A DNA stretch of 64,000 nucleotides from Flavobacteriales bacterium UBA5040 (GCA_002415135.1 DIBY01000009.1:83701-147700); one strand, 5' to 3'. Positions 54,028-63,205 are shown, numbered from the stretch's first letter. The notes: generated by a model from the sequence alone, not told the origin. Numbers and translations: made by a program.

Positions 54028-54795
54028 ATGAGTAGATTGCTTCAATACTTGCAGGAGAAAGTCGTTTTTTTGCCGATTGTTTTGCAAAAAGACCATGCGT
54101 TTGATTTCAAGGTAGAATTTGAAGAGTATTTCTGGGAAACCCCATTTGACGGAATAATTAATGTGCTTCATTTTAAAATTGAAAATCCTAAAGGCGTCAT
54201 CGTTTATTTTCACGGTAATGCTGACAATCTCCATCGTTGGGGAAAAATAGCAAATGAATATACCAACTTTGGTTATGATGTTCTGGTTATGGACTATCGT
54301 GGATACGGAAAAAGTTCTGGTCCCAGAAATGAAGATTATCTTTATTCTGACGCTCAGTTCTTTTACGATTATGCAAAAGAACATTATAGCGAAGAAAAAG
54401 TCATTGTTTACGGACGTAGTTTGGGCGGATCTTTTGCAGTAAAAGTTGCGGCCGATAATCAGCCTAAAGCGGTAATCTTAGAAGCTACATTTTTTAATTT
54501 ACAGGATATTGTTAACCGTTGGTTGCCAAAACAAGTTACTGATAAAGTTTCTCCAACAATGACCTATCATTTTTTATCCAATGAAAATATAGCTAAAGTC
54601 GAAGTGCCACTCTACCATTTTCATGGAACAAAAGACAATGTAGTTCCGATAAAATCAGGTAAGAAATTATTCGAAATTTTCAAAAAGACACAACCTAAAA
54701 TTAAAAAGAAATTTATCGAAATTTCTGGCGCTACCCATGATGATTTGATTAATTATGCAGAATTCGTCGAGGAAATAAAAAAAATATTAAAATAA
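54028..54795 (+). CDS. alpha/beta hydrolase
   Basis: Hydrolase of 255 aa. The nucleophile elbow is GRSLGGS near residue 132, the acid is in HGTKDNVVP near 205 and the His is in ISGATHDDL near 236. FHGNADNLHRWGKIA and VMDYRGYGKSSG match the protein at 51823, so the two are probably paralogues; this copy lacks the N-terminal membrane helix. The ATG directly follows the stop of the CBS-domain gene, so they are co-translated. Confidence 0.88.
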   Translation: MSRLLQYLQEKVVFLPIVLQKDHAFDFKVEFEEYFWETPFDGIINVLHFKIENPKGVIVYFHGNADNLHRWGKIANEYTNFGYDVLVMDYRGYGKSSGPRNEDYLYSDAQFFYDYAKEHYSEEKVIVYGRSLGGSFAVKVAADNQPKAVILEATFFNLQDIVNRWLPKQVTDKVSPTMTYHFLSNENIAKVEVPLYHFHGTKDNVVPIKSGKKLFEIFKKTQPKIKKKFIEISGATHDDLINYAEFVEEIKKILK

Positions 54796-54833
54796 ACTAA
54801 TACTGTTGATGTATCAAAAAATGATAAAGTACA

Positions 54834-55391
54834 ATGATTGATTTCTGCGCTATTGACTTTGAAACAGCCACTTCAGATAGAAATTCTGCTTGTGAAATGG
54901 GAATTTGTGTGGTTGAAAATGGCGAAATTGTTTCAACAAAAACCTGGCTGATTAAACCTCCAAGTTATCCTTATTTTAATCCCTATAATATCGCCGTTCA
55001 TGGAATTACGCCGAAAGATGTTCAGGATGCTCCAACGTTTGATGAGATCTGGCATGAAGCTGAAGCACTGATGTACGGAAATCTAATGATCGCTCATAAT
55101 GCAGGTTTTGATGCTGGTGTTTTGAGAAGTTGTTTGGATCACTATGGATTCTTTAAACCCAAAATGAATTATTTGTGCAGCATCTCTATCGCTAAAAAAT
55201 CGTGGAAAGGTTTGCCCAAATATGGACTGAAGAGTTTAGCCGAGCAACATAATATTCAGTTCAATCATCACCGGGCAGGAGCTGATGCTGAAGTATGTGC
55301 GAAGATTTCTTTACTGGGTTTTAATCAATTGATGCTCACCAGAAATGACGAAGTTCAGGAGGTGATGAAGAAGAATTTAAAAATTTTGTAA
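54834..55391 (+). CDS. DnaQ-like 3'-5' exonuclease
   Basis: DEDDh-type exonuclease of 185 aa. Exo I is FCAIDFETATSD near residues 4-14, Exo II is in LMIAHNAGFDAGVL near 84-98, and Exo III is HHRAGADAEVCAKI near 148-161. This is the epsilon-like fold without a polymerase or BRCT partner. It could be a stand-alone proofreading or RNA-processing nuclease. No terminator was seen downstream; instead a GC-rich intergenic stretch follows. Confidence 0.9.
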   Translation: MIDFCAIDFETATSDRNSACEMGICVVENGEIVSTKTWLIKPPSYPYFNPYNIAVHGITPKDVQDAPTFDEIWHEAEALMYGNLMIAHNAGFDAGVLRSCLDHYGFFKPKMNYLCSISIAKKSWKGLPKYGLKSLAEQHNIQFNHHRAGADAEVCAKISLLGFNQLMLTRNDEVQEVMKKNLKIL

Positions 55392-55435
55392 GATTAATTT
55401 TGTACGAAAGTTTAAAATTAAAACATCGGTTGATA

Positions 55436-55553
55436 TAATAACTACCTCGCAACCCGACTTGAGTGGAGCTCATTTTTTAGGCTGGCCAATTAGCGGTGGA
55501 AAAAATAGCGGGAACGGAAGGCGGATGAAGTTGCCCAAAAAAAATAGCGCCAA
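55436..55553. other. GC-rich non-coding intergenic element
   Basis: About 120 bp of unusual composition between two convergent genes, with AACCCGACTTGAGTGGAGC, GGCTGGCCAATTAGCGGTGG and GCGGGAACGGAAGGCGG blocks separated by A or T runs. It has stop codons in the frames I read. It looks like a structured RNA or a dispersed intergenic element rather than a decayed gene, but I could not draw a convincing fold. Confidence 0.4.
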
Positions 55554-55565
55554 TTTACAACTGAT

Positions 55566-55952
55566 TTAGTTACTTAACACTTCGGCAACCAAATTGAATT
55601 TAGGAACTTCAATCTCTAACATTTCTTTGGTAAGTAGATTCTTACAGAAAAATAATCCTGACATATTTCCCACTCCAGAGCGAAGTAAGACATTTGAAAA
55701 GTAGGTGAAATTATCACCAGGTTCAATAGTCGGAGTTAAACCAATAACACCTTCGCCAGCAACCTCGGTAAAACCAAAACCCAGATCAAAGATCAACCAT
55801 TTTCTTCGTAACAATTGTACCGCATCTCGACCTAAGTTTTCAATGGTAATATTGTATCTAAAGACAAAACGGTTTTCCGCCGGGAAACTATTCTTGGTAT
55901 CGTATTGTGGAATAACGGAAACTTTAATATCGGAAGTAGTGGTTGAAAACAT
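55566..55952 (-). CDS. apaG: ApaG domain protein
   Basis: Protein of 128 aa consisting of one ApaG (DUF525) fibronectin-like domain. The conserved stretches are RYNITIENLGRDAVQLLRRKWLI near 32-54, the GEGVIG loop near 66, and PTIEPGDNFTYFSNVLLRSGVGNMSGLF near 74-101. ApaG is linked to divalent cation and Ap4A phenotypes in enterobacteria, with no settled biochemical role. It has no operon partner here; the sucAB-type genes follow after a terminator. Confidence 0.93.
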   Translation of the reverse strand: MFSTTTSDIKVSVIPQYDTKNSFPAENRFVFRYNITIENLGRDAVQLLRRKWLIFDLGFGFTEVAGEGVIGLTPTIEPGDNFTYFSNVLLRSGVGNMSGLFFCKNLLTKEMLEIEVPKFNLVAEVLSN

Positions 55953-55980
55953 ATCAAAATTTTAATAAAGTCAATACAAA

Positions 55981-56004
55981 AATCCCGCCTTTATAGACGG
56001 GATT
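55981..56004 (-). terminator. terminator of the odhA-odhB transcript
   Basis: Stem AATCCCG (55981-55987) / CGGGATT (55998-56004); the minus strand continues with five T. It lies about 30 nt after the odhB stop. Confidence 0.7.
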
Positions 56005-56034
56005 GATATAATTATTGAAAATCTTTAATTAGAA

Positions 56035-57267
56035 TTAAAGTTCCAATCCTCTTCTTTCATCTCCTCCCAATAAATGCTCAACTGGATTGTCAATTGCTTC
56101 TTTTACAGCAACTAAGAATCCTACAGATTCTTTACCGTCAATAATTCTATGATCATAAGACAAAGCGACATACATCATCGGACGAATTACTACTTGTCCG
56201 TCAATCGCCATCGGTCTTTGAAGAATGTTATGCATTCCTAAGATCGCAGATTGTGGCGGGTTGATAATTGGCGTAGACATCATAGATCCGAAAGTTCCAC
56301 CATTGGTCAAGGTAAATGTTCCACCAGTCATTTCATCAACGGTAATTTTTCCGTCTCTTACTTTTTCTGCTAAAGATTTAATATTGCTTTCAACACCTCT
56401 GAAAGACATGTCTTCTGCATTTCTTAAAACCGGAACCATCAACCCTTTTGGACCTGATACCGCTACTGAAATATCGCAGAAGTCATAATTAATTTTATAA
56501 TCACCGTCAATAGAAGCGTTCACATCTGGATATAATTTCAATGCTCTTGTTACCGCTTTGGTGAAGAAAGACATAAATCCTAATCCAACGCCGTGTTTCT
56601 GTGCAAATTCCTCTTTGTATAGTTTTCTGATTCTGAAGATCTCCGACATATCCACTTCGTTAAAAGTAGTCAACATCGCAGTTTCATTTTTCACCTGTAC
56701 CAATCTTGCTGCTACTTTTCTTCTTAGTACCGAAAGTTTAGTGGTGCTGGAACCTCTTGATCCGCTTGTTGCAGTAGTTGATCCCATTGCTGGAACTGAG
56801 GCAAAATCAGCGTCTTGTTTAGTAATACGACCATCTTTTCCTGAACCGCTTACTTGAGAAGCGCTAACTCCTTTTTCGTCTAAAATTTTCTTAGCCGCTG
56901 GAGAAGGTGTTCCTGTTGCATAAGTTGCGGCAGGTTTCGCTTCAACTTTTGGAGCTTCTACTTTAGCAGGTTCTGCTGCCTTAACTTCTGCTGTTGCAGC
57001 AGGAGCTGAATCTCCTTCAGGTTTTGCAGCTGAAGTATCAATTAAACATACCACTTGTCCTACTTCTACCACTTCACCTTCTTCCGCTTTTAGCGTGATG
57101 GTTCCGCTTTCTTCAGCAGGTAATTCAAGAGTTGCTTTATCAGAATCTACTTCCGCGATGGGTTGATCCTTTTCTACATAATCGCCGTCTTTTACTAACC
57201 ACGTCGCGATTTCAACTTCTGTGATGGATTCTCCCGGAGAAGGGACTTTCATTTCTAATATTGACAT
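56035..57267 (-). CDS. odhB: 2-oxoglutarate dehydrogenase E2, dihydrolipoyl succinyltransferase
   Basis: E2 subunit of 410 aa. The lipoyl domain (about 1-77) carries the lipoylated lysine in EVDSDKATLELPAE near residue 44. An alanine/proline/lysine-rich linker leads to the E1/E3-binding domain (ATGTPSPAAKKILDEKGV near 117-140). The catalytic acyltransferase domain ends with the active-site ALSYDHRIIDGKES near 373. It completes the TCA-cycle complex with E1, 43 nt upstream. Length is normal. Confidence 0.96.
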   Translation of the reverse strand: MSILEMKVPSPGESITEVEIATWLVKDGDYVEKDQPIAEVDSDKATLELPAEESGTITLKAEEGEVVEVGQVVCLIDTSAAKPEGDSAPAATAEVKAAEPAKVEAPKVEAKPAATYATGTPSPAAKKILDEKGVSASQVSGSGKDGRITKQDADFASVPAMGSTTATSGSRGSSTTKLSVLRRKVAARLVQVKNETAMLTTFNEVDMSEIFRIRKLYKEEFAQKHGVGLGFMSFFTKAVTRALKLYPDVNASIDGDYKINYDFCDISVAVSGPKGLMVPVLRNAEDMSFRGVESNIKSLAEKVRDGKITVDEMTGGTFTLTNGGTFGSMMSTPIINPPQSAILGMHNILQRPMAIDGQVVIRPMMYVALSYDHRIIDGKESVGFLVAVKEAIDNPVEHLLGGDERRGLEL

Positions 57268-57310
57268 CGGATATATTTTTTAATTTTTTAATTACAATTA
57301 TTATTTTCTA

Positions 57311-60118
57311 CTAAGCCGTAACAGGTCTTTTTGTTGGCGCATCATCTCTATCAAATACTCTGTTGATCACGCTGTTCTGATTATTTTCAAACATCTTATG
57401 GCTTCCTGGTGCAGGTGAACCACTTGGTACTGGAGCAATAACCTGAATTCCTGTATCTCTGAAATTTCTTAAGATATAACCCCAAGCTCCCATATTCTCT
57501 GGTTCTTCCTGAACCCAAAGCAATTGTTTTCTGTTGCTGTATTTCTCGAAAACTTCATTTATTTTGTCCTGTTGAAGCGGATACATTTGTTCCATTCTGA
57601 CCAAGGCAATATTTTCGCAATTCAATTCTTCTTTTTTAGCTAAAAGTTCATAATAAATTTTACCTGAACAAATAACTAATTTTTCAATCTTTTCCGCATT
57701 TGCAGTTGCATCATCAATGATAGGCTGGAATTCTCCGTTTGCCAAGTCTTCAATGGTTGAAATCACTTTTGGATGACGCAATAAAGATTTTGGGGTCATT
57801 ACAATTAATGGTTTTCTGAAATTCCATTTCATCTGTCTTCTTAACAAATGGAAGTAATTTGCAGGAGTTGTCGCATTGGCAACCACCATATTTTCATTGG
57901 CACAAAGTCCTAAGAATCTTTCTAATCTTGCGGAAGAGTGTTCTGCACCCTGCCCTTCATAACCATGTGGAAGTAACATCACCAAACCGGCTTGAATTTT
58001 CCATTTTTCTTCTGCAGCAACTAAATACTGGTCGATAATGATTTGAGCACCATTAACGAAATCTCCAAACTGTGCTTCCCAAATAGTTAACGTATTTGGC
58101 GAGGCCATGGCATAACCATAATCAAAACCAAGAACACCATATTCAGAAAGGTGCGAGTTATAAATATCAAAACGATTATCGCTAATGTGTCTTAATGGAA
58201 TGTATTCTTCTTCTGTGTCTTCAGTTTTTACTAAAGCATGACGGTGAGAGAATGTTCCTCTTTCTACGTCTTCTCCAGAAATTCTGATATTATTCCCTTC
58301 AGTAAGCAAAGTAGCATAGGCTAACCACTCACCAAGTGCCCAATCAATCGTATTTCCTTCAATCGATTTGATTCTGTTCTCAAAAAGACGGGTTACTTTA
58401 CTAATGAATTTTTTATCCGTCGGCAAGGTTGACATTTTAATCGCCAGTTCCTTTAATTTCTTAGCATCAAACTGAGTATTGACAGGATTTAAAACAGCTC
58501 CTTTTGGAGACATTGGTAAATCTTTCCAATAGCTCGCCATGAAAAGATCCATCGTATTCTTTTCAATTTCTTTTGACGCATCATAATCAGCATCTAAAAG
58601 TTTTTTGAAGGAAACTTCCATGTCTTTCAGAACATCAGCAGAAAGAACTCCTTCTTGCATGAGTTGTTCCTTATAAATCTCTCTCGGATTGGAATGTTTA
58701 GAAATCTTTTTATATAAGTTAGGCTGCGTAAATCTCGGTTCATCACCTTCGTTATGCCCATATTTTCTATATCCTAAAAGATCAAGATAAACGTCTTTAC
58801 CAAATTCTGCGCGGAAATCTGCGGCAAATCGAACTGCATGTACCACTGCTTCCACATCATCTGCATTCACATGCATTACCGGAGATTCAGTTACTTTCGC
58901 AACATCTGTACAATAAACCGACGAGCGTGCATCTAAGAAATTGGTTGTAAACGAAACTTGATTATTCACCACAATATGAATCGTTCCACCCGTTCTATAA
59001 CCTTCCAAAGTCATCATTTGTGCAACTTCGTACACGATGCCTTGTCCAGCAATTGCACCATCACCATGAATAATGATTGGTAAAACTTTTTTGAATTCTT
59101 TATAAGTATCGTCAACTTTCGCACGGCAAATACCTTCTACCAAAGCAGCAACAGTTTCTAAGTGCGATGGATTTGGCGTCAAATTGATTGAAACCTCTTG
59201 CCCATTCGCTGTTTTTATTTTCTTGGAAGAGCCTAAGTGGTATTTTACGTCACCCGAGAATACATCTTCTTCAAATTCTTTACCTTCAAATTCTGAGAAA
59301 ATCTGTTTATATGACTTTCCAAAAATATTGGTCAATACATTTAATCTTCCTCTGTGCGCCATTCCCAGAACAACCTCGTCTACTCCCAAGTGTGAAGAAC
59401 GGGTAATTAATTGATCTAAGGCAGGAATTAAAGATTCCCCTCCTTCAAGAGAAAATCTTTTTTGTCCAACAAATTTGGTATGAAGATAATTTTCAAATGC
59501 AACTGCCTGATTCAGTTTTTCTAAAATCTCTATTTTCTCATCCGCATTTAAACGAGGATGATTTTCATTAACCTGCAACCATTCTCTAATGAATTTACGC
59601 TCAGCAACATTATTAATGTGCATATATTCCACACCAATTGATTTGCAATAAATCTTATCGAGATGGGCAATAAGTTCTTGTAAAGTTACCGCGGTAGCTA
59701 AGCCAGTAGTTGTGGCAGAATTAAATTTACGGGAGAGATCTGCTTTGGTTAACCCAAAGTTTTCAATATCTAAAGTAGGTTCGAAATGTCTATTTTCACG
59801 TACCGGATTGGTGTTGGTGAAAAGATGTCCACGATGTCTGTAGGCTTCGATCAGATTAAGAACCTGAAACTCTTTTTGAATATCTTCCGGAATCTGACCA
59901 TTTGCAGAAGCTTGATTCGCTAACTGCACCGGCGCCGAAACCTTTGATGATTCAGAATTCTCCCTAAAATCATCACCATATCCCTCTAAAGCAAAATCAA
60001 ATCCCTGAAAAAATGATTTCCAGGAAGGTTCTACCGAGTCAGGGAATTTTAAATATTGTTGATATAAGTCTTCTATTAACTGCGAATGAGCAGCGTTTAG
60101 GAATGAAAATTTGTCCAT
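57311..60118 (-). CDS. odhA: 2-oxoglutarate dehydrogenase E1
   Basis: Thiamine-diphosphate-dependent E1 of 935 aa which decarboxylates 2-oxoglutarate. The N-terminal FLNAAHSQLIEDLYQQYLKFPDSV is the usual E1 opening. EVVLGMAHRGRLNVLTN near 235 and HGDGAIAGQGIVYE near 353 form the cofactor-binding region, and the YRKYGHNEGDEPRFTQP stretch is near 453. QGAEHSSARLERFL near 720 is in the pyrimidine domain. Length is normal. odhB follows on the same transcript; E3 is not in the window. Confidence 0.97.
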   Translation of the reverse strand: MDKFSFLNAAHSQLIEDLYQQYLKFPDSVEPSWKSFFQGFDFALEGYGDDFRENSESSKVSAPVQLANQASANGQIPEDIQKEFQVLNLIEAYRHRGHLFTNTNPVRENRHFEPTLDIENFGLTKADLSRKFNSATTTGLATAVTLQELIAHLDKIYCKSIGVEYMHINNVAERKFIREWLQVNENHPRLNADEKIEILEKLNQAVAFENYLHTKFVGQKRFSLEGGESLIPALDQLITRSSHLGVDEVVLGMAHRGRLNVLTNIFGKSYKQIFSEFEGKEFEEDVFSGDVKYHLGSSKKIKTANGQEVSINLTPNPSHLETVAALVEGICRAKVDDTYKEFKKVLPIIIHGDGAIAGQGIVYEVAQMMTLEGYRTGGTIHIVVNNQVSFTTNFLDARSSVYCTDVAKVTESPVMHVNADDVEAVVHAVRFAADFRAEFGKDVYLDLLGYRKYGHNEGDEPRFTQPNLYKKISKHSNPREIYKEQLMQEGVLSADVLKDMEVSFKKLLDADYDASKEIEKNTMDLFMASYWKDLPMSPKGAVLNPVNTQFDAKKLKELAIKMSTLPTDKKFISKVTRLFENRIKSIEGNTIDWALGEWLAYATLLTEGNNIRISGEDVERGTFSHRHALVKTEDTEEEYIPLRHISDNRFDIYNSHLSEYGVLGFDYGYAMASPNTLTIWEAQFGDFVNGAQIIIDQYLVAAEEKWKIQAGLVMLLPHGYEGQGAEHSSARLERFLGLCANENMVVANATTPANYFHLLRRQMKWNFRKPLIVMTPKSLLRHPKVISTIEDLANGEFQPIIDDATANAEKIEKLVICSGKIYYELLAKKEELNCENIALVRMEQMYPLQQDKINEVFEKYSNRKQLLWVQEEPENMGAWGYILRNFRDTGIQVIAPVPSGSPAPGSHKMFENNQNSVINRVFDRDDAPTKRPVTA

Positions 60119-60219
60119 TATTTACAAATTATCTGTTTATTTTTATTTAAAGACCAAATTTAACAAAAATAAGTGAGGTACTAAAGCCAAAAAAAGGTTA
60201 AAAAGACGATTGCTACAAA

Positions 60220-61257
60220 TTATTTGTAAACCGGCAGCGATAATTTCATAATCGTTTTAGTATCAGCTGTTGGCTCTTCTAAAAAAGTCTGCTGCAAATC
60301 ACCAATTCGCATCGTATCTTTTTTTGCTTTTGTTAAAAGTTGCTGAATTGCCTTCACTCTTCCCGCATAATTACCATCATAAAAAATAACATAATACGTA
60401 GAACTATTGATCGTTCTAAAACTGAAATTATTATCGGTAATACCTTCTTTCTTAGAAACTGGGATTCCGTAAAAGTAAGAGACTTCTTTATCTTTAAAAT
60501 TATCAGCGTCGGTAATTAATACGGGTTCGCCATATTCGTCCTCTCTTTTGCCCAAATCCATTTTAATGTAGTTTGAGACTTTATTATGATTCACCACAAT
60601 ATTTTTAAAAAGAGCATCCTTTACATTTTTCGTAGTGACATTAATTCCTAAAAGCAATTGACTATCTTCTTTCTCGACCATCAGAGAATCAAATTTAATG
60701 CTTTCACGCTGCATTTCCTTATCTACTTTGTTCCCTAAGATTTGATAAAGATTTTTCATGCTTTGGTCGATATTGTTTACCCAAAAGTCTTCCGAAATTA
60801 AATTTAATGACCGCTTTAAAAAAGTCTGTTTCGGAGTATGAATGAACCAGATCACTTTTGTTTTATCGTTTTGCGGAACAAACTTAAGGTCGATGGCGTA
60901 AGGCATATTTTTTTGACCTTCGAATAACTGTAATTTCAAAGTCTTTTCTGGATTTTCATATCGAATAAATAGATCTCCGAAAATATCATTGTCCTTTTTA
61001 TCGCGGTAACTCATCGCACTTCCTTTACCTTCGTAAGGAGTATAGTACTGCACCGTCATATTCTTATTCTCTGAAAAGAACGCATTCCATCTTGTGAAGT
61101 TTTGCAAATTGCTGAACTGTGGATATACTTTATCAATCGGATAATTAATTTCTTTCTCAATGGTGAAGCTTTTATTTTCGTCCACAAAAGTCATTGAAAC
61201 AGCATAAACTGCTCCGAAAAATAAAACGATAATGATTCCAAATTTTAACCAACGCAT
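60220..61257 (-). CDS. SRPBCC-family protein with a C-terminal GyrI-like region
   Basis: Protein of 345 aa. An N-terminal membrane helix (about 4-24) is followed by a START/SRPBCC-like domain (INYPIDKVYPQFSNLQNFTRWNAFF near 37-61). The C-terminal half (about 190-345) resembles GyrI-like effector-binding domains, as in many two-domain Bacteroidota proteins. The function is unknown; a hydrophobic ligand pocket is the family theme. It is monocistronic, with a TATTTTTG element 5 nt before the ATG. Confidence 0.82.
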   Translation of the reverse strand: MRWLKFGIIIVLFFGAVYAVSMTFVDENKSFTIEKEINYPIDKVYPQFSNLQNFTRWNAFFSENKNMTVQYYTPYEGKGSAMSYRDKKDNDIFGDLFIRYENPEKTLKLQLFEGQKNMPYAIDLKFVPQNDKTKVIWFIHTPKQTFLKRSLNLISEDFWVNNIDQSMKNLYQILGNKVDKEMQRESIKFDSLMVEKEDSQLLLGINVTTKNVKDALFKNIVVNHNKVSNYIKMDLGKREDEYGEPVLITDADNFKDKEVSYFYGIPVSKKEGITDNNFSFRTINSSTYYVIFYDGNYAGRVKAIQQLLTKAKKDTMRIGDLQQTFLEEPTADTKTIMKLSLPVYK

Positions 61258-61261
61258 GCGG

Positions 61262-61269
61262 CAAAAATA
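61262..61269 (-). promoter_or_regulatory. -7 promoter element for the SRPBCC gene
   Basis: Minus-strand TATTTTTG, ending 4 nt before the ATG at 61257, implying a nearly leaderless transcript. Confidence 0.4.
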
Positions 61270-61292
61270 GGGAAAAAGACGCGCAAAAAAAA

Positions 61293-61316
61293 CACGGCAG
61301 TAAAAATACTGCCGTG
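61293..61316 (-). terminator. terminator after glgC
   Basis: Perfect 10-bp stem CACGGCAGTA / TACTGCCGTG with an AAAA loop, followed on the minus strand by eight T. Confidence 0.88.
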
Positions 61317-61340
61317 CTTGTTTATTTGAAAGTAAATGTT

Positions 61341-62609
61341 TTAAGGAATCTGAGTTCCAGCTGTGATGACGGCATTCTTTTTTACAATGACAATCCCATC
61401 TTTAATGGAGTGGCTGTCAAAATCACCATCTGGTAAATGCTGGCCACCAATGATTCTTACATTGTCGCCGATTCTACAATTTTTATCAAGAATAGCGCGT
61501 TCAATGTAGCAATATTTACCAACACCCAAATTAGGAGTTCCGCTATTGTCATTCGATACAATTTCCTTGGTATCCTGGTAAAAATCAGCACCCATCATGT
61601 ACGAATTCATGATGGTACTTCCTCGATCTACACGGCTTCTGTTTCCTACAATTGAATTTTCAATTTTATCAGCCATTATAATACAGCCATCACCAAATAC
61701 TGCTTTACTAACGTACGATCCTAAGATCTTAGAAGGTGGCAGCATTCTCGCTCTGGTATAAATCGGAGATTTACTGAACAAGTTAAACTTCGGAAAATCA
61801 GTTGTTAAATCTAAATTAGCATCAAAAAATGACTGTATCGTTCCTATATCTGTCCAATAGCCATCATATTGAAAACTTAATGTTTTATATTTTCCAATCC
61901 CATTTGGAATTAATTCTCCACCAAAATCATCACCAGCATCTTCATCAAACATCTTTTTCAAGCCACTTTTATTGAAAACGTAGATTCCCATGGAGGCAAG
62001 ATATTCTTTTCCCTCACCTTTATTTTTTTCAGAAACTTCAGATTTCCAGTCATTTAAAGCTTCACCAGAAGGTTTTTCAATAAATGATGTAATATTTCCT
62101 TCTTCATCAGATTTTAAAATACCAAATCCTGTAGCATCATGCGCGTTTACTGGAATCGTAGCAATGGTAATATCGCCTTTGTTCTTACAGTGAAAGTCGA
62201 TCATTTCACGGAAATCCATTTGATACAACTGATCGCCAGAAAGAATGAGAATATATTCGTAATCATATTTATCCAAATGCTTCATGGATTGTCTCACGGC
62301 ATCTGCGGTACCTTGATACCACGCATCACTTTCTATGTTTTGTTCCGCTGCCAAAATATCCACAAAACCTTTGCTGAAAATATCGAAGTGAAATGAATTT
62401 TTAATATGAGAATTCAGGGATGCAGAATTGAACTGCGTCAGCACCAAAATACGGTTAAAACCAGAATTAAGACAGTTGGAAATAGGGATATCAACTAACC
62501 TGTACTTTCCTGCAATCGGAACTGCCGGTTTGGATCTTGTATTGGTTAAAGGAGCTAACCTGGCGCCTCTTCCTCCACCGAGAACAATTGAAATAACACT
62601 GGGTTTCAT
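61341..62609 (-). CDS. glgC: glucose-1-phosphate adenylyltransferase
   Basis: ADP-glucose pyrophosphorylase of 422 aa, first enzyme of glycogen synthesis. The nucleotide-binding GGGRGARLAPLT is at residues 12-23, with KPAVPIAGKYRLVDIPISNCLNSG following. ILSGDQLYQMD near 125 and FIEKP near 190 mark the substrate site, and a left-handed beta-helix makes the C-terminal part. Length is normal. Glycogen synthase and branching enzyme genes are not in the window. It ends in a strong terminator. Confidence 0.96.
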   Translation of the reverse strand: MKPSVISIVLGGGRGARLAPLTNTRSKPAVPIAGKYRLVDIPISNCLNSGFNRILVLTQFNSASLNSHIKNSFHFDIFSKGFVDILAAEQNIESDAWYQGTADAVRQSMKHLDKYDYEYILILSGDQLYQMDFREMIDFHCKNKGDITIATIPVNAHDATGFGILKSDEEGNITSFIEKPSGEALNDWKSEVSEKNKGEGKEYLASMGIYVFNKSGLKKMFDEDAGDDFGGELIPNGIGKYKTLSFQYDGYWTDIGTIQSFFDANLDLTTDFPKFNLFSKSPIYTRARMLPPSKILGSYVSKAVFGDGCIIMADKIENSIVGNRSRVDRGSTIMNSYMMGADFYQDTKEIVSNDNSGTPNLGVGKYCYIERAILDKNCRIGDNVRIIGGQHLPDGDFDSHSIKDGIVIVKKNAVITAGTQIP

Positions 62610-62832
62610 AGATGTATTTTTAAATAGATTATTAAATAATGTTGCTTAACAATATTACCATTTTTCTTGTACTAATCAAAATAAAAGAGGGTGATAAATG
62701 ATAACATTTCTTAATTAGACAGTCAGAAAACAGGAATTAATAAATATAGGAAAAAGAAAATTGCTGAGTGAAATCAGTTAAAAAGAACATTAGGGAAATA
62801 TTTTAAAGAAATTACTTTAAATAAAAAGAAAT
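62610..62832. other. intergenic stretch with no recognised feature
   Basis: AT-rich DNA between the glgC start and the left end of the GIY-YIG array. I see no open frame of interest, no RNA gene and no clear -7 element within it. The glgC promoter must lie at its left end. Confidence 0.5.
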
Positions 62833-62853
62833 GATATTAACGTAAAATTTCAT
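62833..62853 (-). pseudogene. 5' stub of a GIY-YIG gene at the left end of the array
   Basis: Minus-strand ATGAAATTTTACGTTAATAT matches the first 20 bases of the intact copies at 17 positions (ATGAAATTCTACGTTTACAT in copy 1). Homology stops there. It marks a truncated fifth copy or the insertion boundary. Confidence 0.6.
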
Positions 62854-62861
62854 TAAAAAAA

Positions 62862-62888
62862 AATCTCTCAAAAATAATTTGAGAGATT
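62862..62888 (-). terminator. terminator hairpin of module 1
   Basis: Stem AATCTCTCAAA / TTTGAGAGATT, followed on the minus strand by nine T. The same hairpin recurs in each module. Confidence 0.75.
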
Positions 62889-62900
62889 GGTCTCTTAAGA

Positions 62901-62972
62901 GGACGAGAGGATTCGAACCCGTCTCGTCAGCAGCTGACGAGATGACACAGCGGCATTCTAACCAATCAACTT
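62901..62972 (-). other. tRNA-like 3' segment, module 1
   Basis: The minus strand holds GATTGGTTAGAAT (D-arm-like), a perfect hairpin CTCGTCAGC/GCTGACGAG, and the canonical T-loop GGGTTCGAATCC. No 5' acceptor strand pairs with the 3' end and the anticodon arm is poor, so this is not an intact tRNA. The nuclease stop codon TAG lies inside the D-loop-like GGTTAG. Similar segments are at 63244-63312, 63593-63649 and 63927-63994. Confidence 0.55.
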
Positions 62973-63197
62973 CTCTATAGATTTACGGTTTAGTTTCTTT
63001 AATCTTTTTTCTTCTTTTAAAGCTGCTTCTTTTTCAGCAAATTCTTGAACATACACAATCATCCAATCTTTTGTTTGGGAAGTAAATTTATGTTTTGAAT
63101 TTAAATGATATTCCAGACGCTTCTCTACATCAGTCGAAAAACCTTTGTAGTAAACATCTAATCTTGCGGAATAAAGTATGTAAACGTAGAATTTCAT
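62958..63197 (-). CDS. GIY-YIG endonuclease family protein, copy 1
   Basis: Small nuclease-domain protein of 79 aa from the ATG at 63197 (MKFYVYILYS); an in-frame ATG at 63215 lies inside the terminator hairpin and is rejected. VYI and YYKG stand for the GIY and YIG elements, KRLEYH supplies the catalytic Arg and His, and the downstream Glu is in EKEAALKEEKRLK. It is the UvrC/URI-type stand-alone family. Its stop codon lies in the tRNA-like segment, and its ATG is a few bases after the terminator of module 2. Confidence 0.85.
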   Translation of the reverse strand: MKFYVYILYSARLDVYYKGFSTDVEKRLEYHLNSKHKFTSQTKDWMIVYVQEFAEKEAALKEEKRLKKLNRKSIEKLIG

Positions 63198-63205
63198 CAA
63201 AAAAA

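Noticed and set aside
62901..62972. A functional tRNA gene on the minus strand
   Set aside because: The T-loop is canonical, but no 5' acceptor strand pairs with the 3' end, the anticodon stem is poor, and the 5' part would be nuclease coding sequence.
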